A stretch of DNA of 31,970 nt from Sperchopsis tessellata (lineage: Eukaryota; Arthropoda; Insecta; Coleoptera; Hydrophilidae): positions 1-31,970 of the forward strand of contig JAWQRN010000297.1 in assembly GCA_033557685.1 (NCBI GenBank), read 5' to 3'. The stretch's first letter is position 1. Each line of letters opens with the position of its first letter. Made by a program: the position numbers and the translations under genes. Of the stretch, positions 31,954 to 31,970 are shown one piece after another. The notes below the pieces were generated by a model, which worked only from the letters and a program-made list of their open reading frames with translations, did no database searches and had not been told where the DNA came from.

Positions 31954-31955
<2 letters not shown>

Positions 31956-31970
31956 TTGATTTATCCCTGT

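Noticed and set aside
1..31970. CRISPR arrays, operons, phage or bacterial genes
   Set aside because: No evenly spaced direct repeats; the gene structure with GT-AG introns and the LINE and DNA transposon content are those of an animal nuclear genome.

Overview
The window looks like AT-rich nuclear DNA of an insect. The evidence is a long gene with small GT-AG introns, plus degraded copies of Jockey-like and RTE-like LINEs, mariner-type, pogo/Tigger-type and Mutator-like (MULE) transposons. The fragments resemble families I know from beetles, so Coleoptera is my best guess, but this is an inference. No prokaryotic or CRISPR features were seen.

The main content is one very large plus-strand gene. 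I traced nine coding exons from 3813 to 25543/25547, and every junction keeps frame with good GT/AG sites. They encode about 3417 residues: a short N-terminal helical segment, a huge disordered Lys/Glu/Ser/Arg-rich region in a single 7.26-kb exon, and about 16 C2H2 or C2H2-like zinc fingers in the C-terminal half. One finger is split exactly by intron 8, which supports the model. I do not recognise an orthologue. A nuclear nucleic-acid-binding or scaffolding role is inferred. The gene either ends at a stop codon overlapping the exon 9 donor site or continues beyond what I could find.

All other sequence is mostly mobile-element wreckage. From the left: an RTE-like LINE piece (1-400, minus); a 377-bp foldback MITE with TA duplications (417-793); a pogo/Tigger transposase remnant ending in a TIR at 2979; a tRNA-like SINE fragment (about 3505-3585). 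Intron 3 holds a diverged tandem repeat (5270-5800) and a broken LINE whose 3' end lies about 35 bp before the exon 4 acceptor. Intron 6 (5.9 kb) holds an RTE-like LINE (16466-17520) and a Jockey-like LINE (18005-19107), both minus. Intron 8 holds a DUF4817-type transposase remnant and a possible hAT-like piece. After exon 9 come an inverted-repeat element (about 25713-26092), a mariner transposase remnant, and a nested pair: a MULE (26854-29262) with long repeat-built TIRs and a near-perfect 9-bp target duplication, itself interrupted by a Jockey-like LINE with a 15-bp target duplication.

On the right, minus strand, lies an unidentified protein gene (large terminal exon 29681-30917, possible upstream exon 31344-31658). 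The window ends in a LINE RT scrap and an (AT)n microsatellite.
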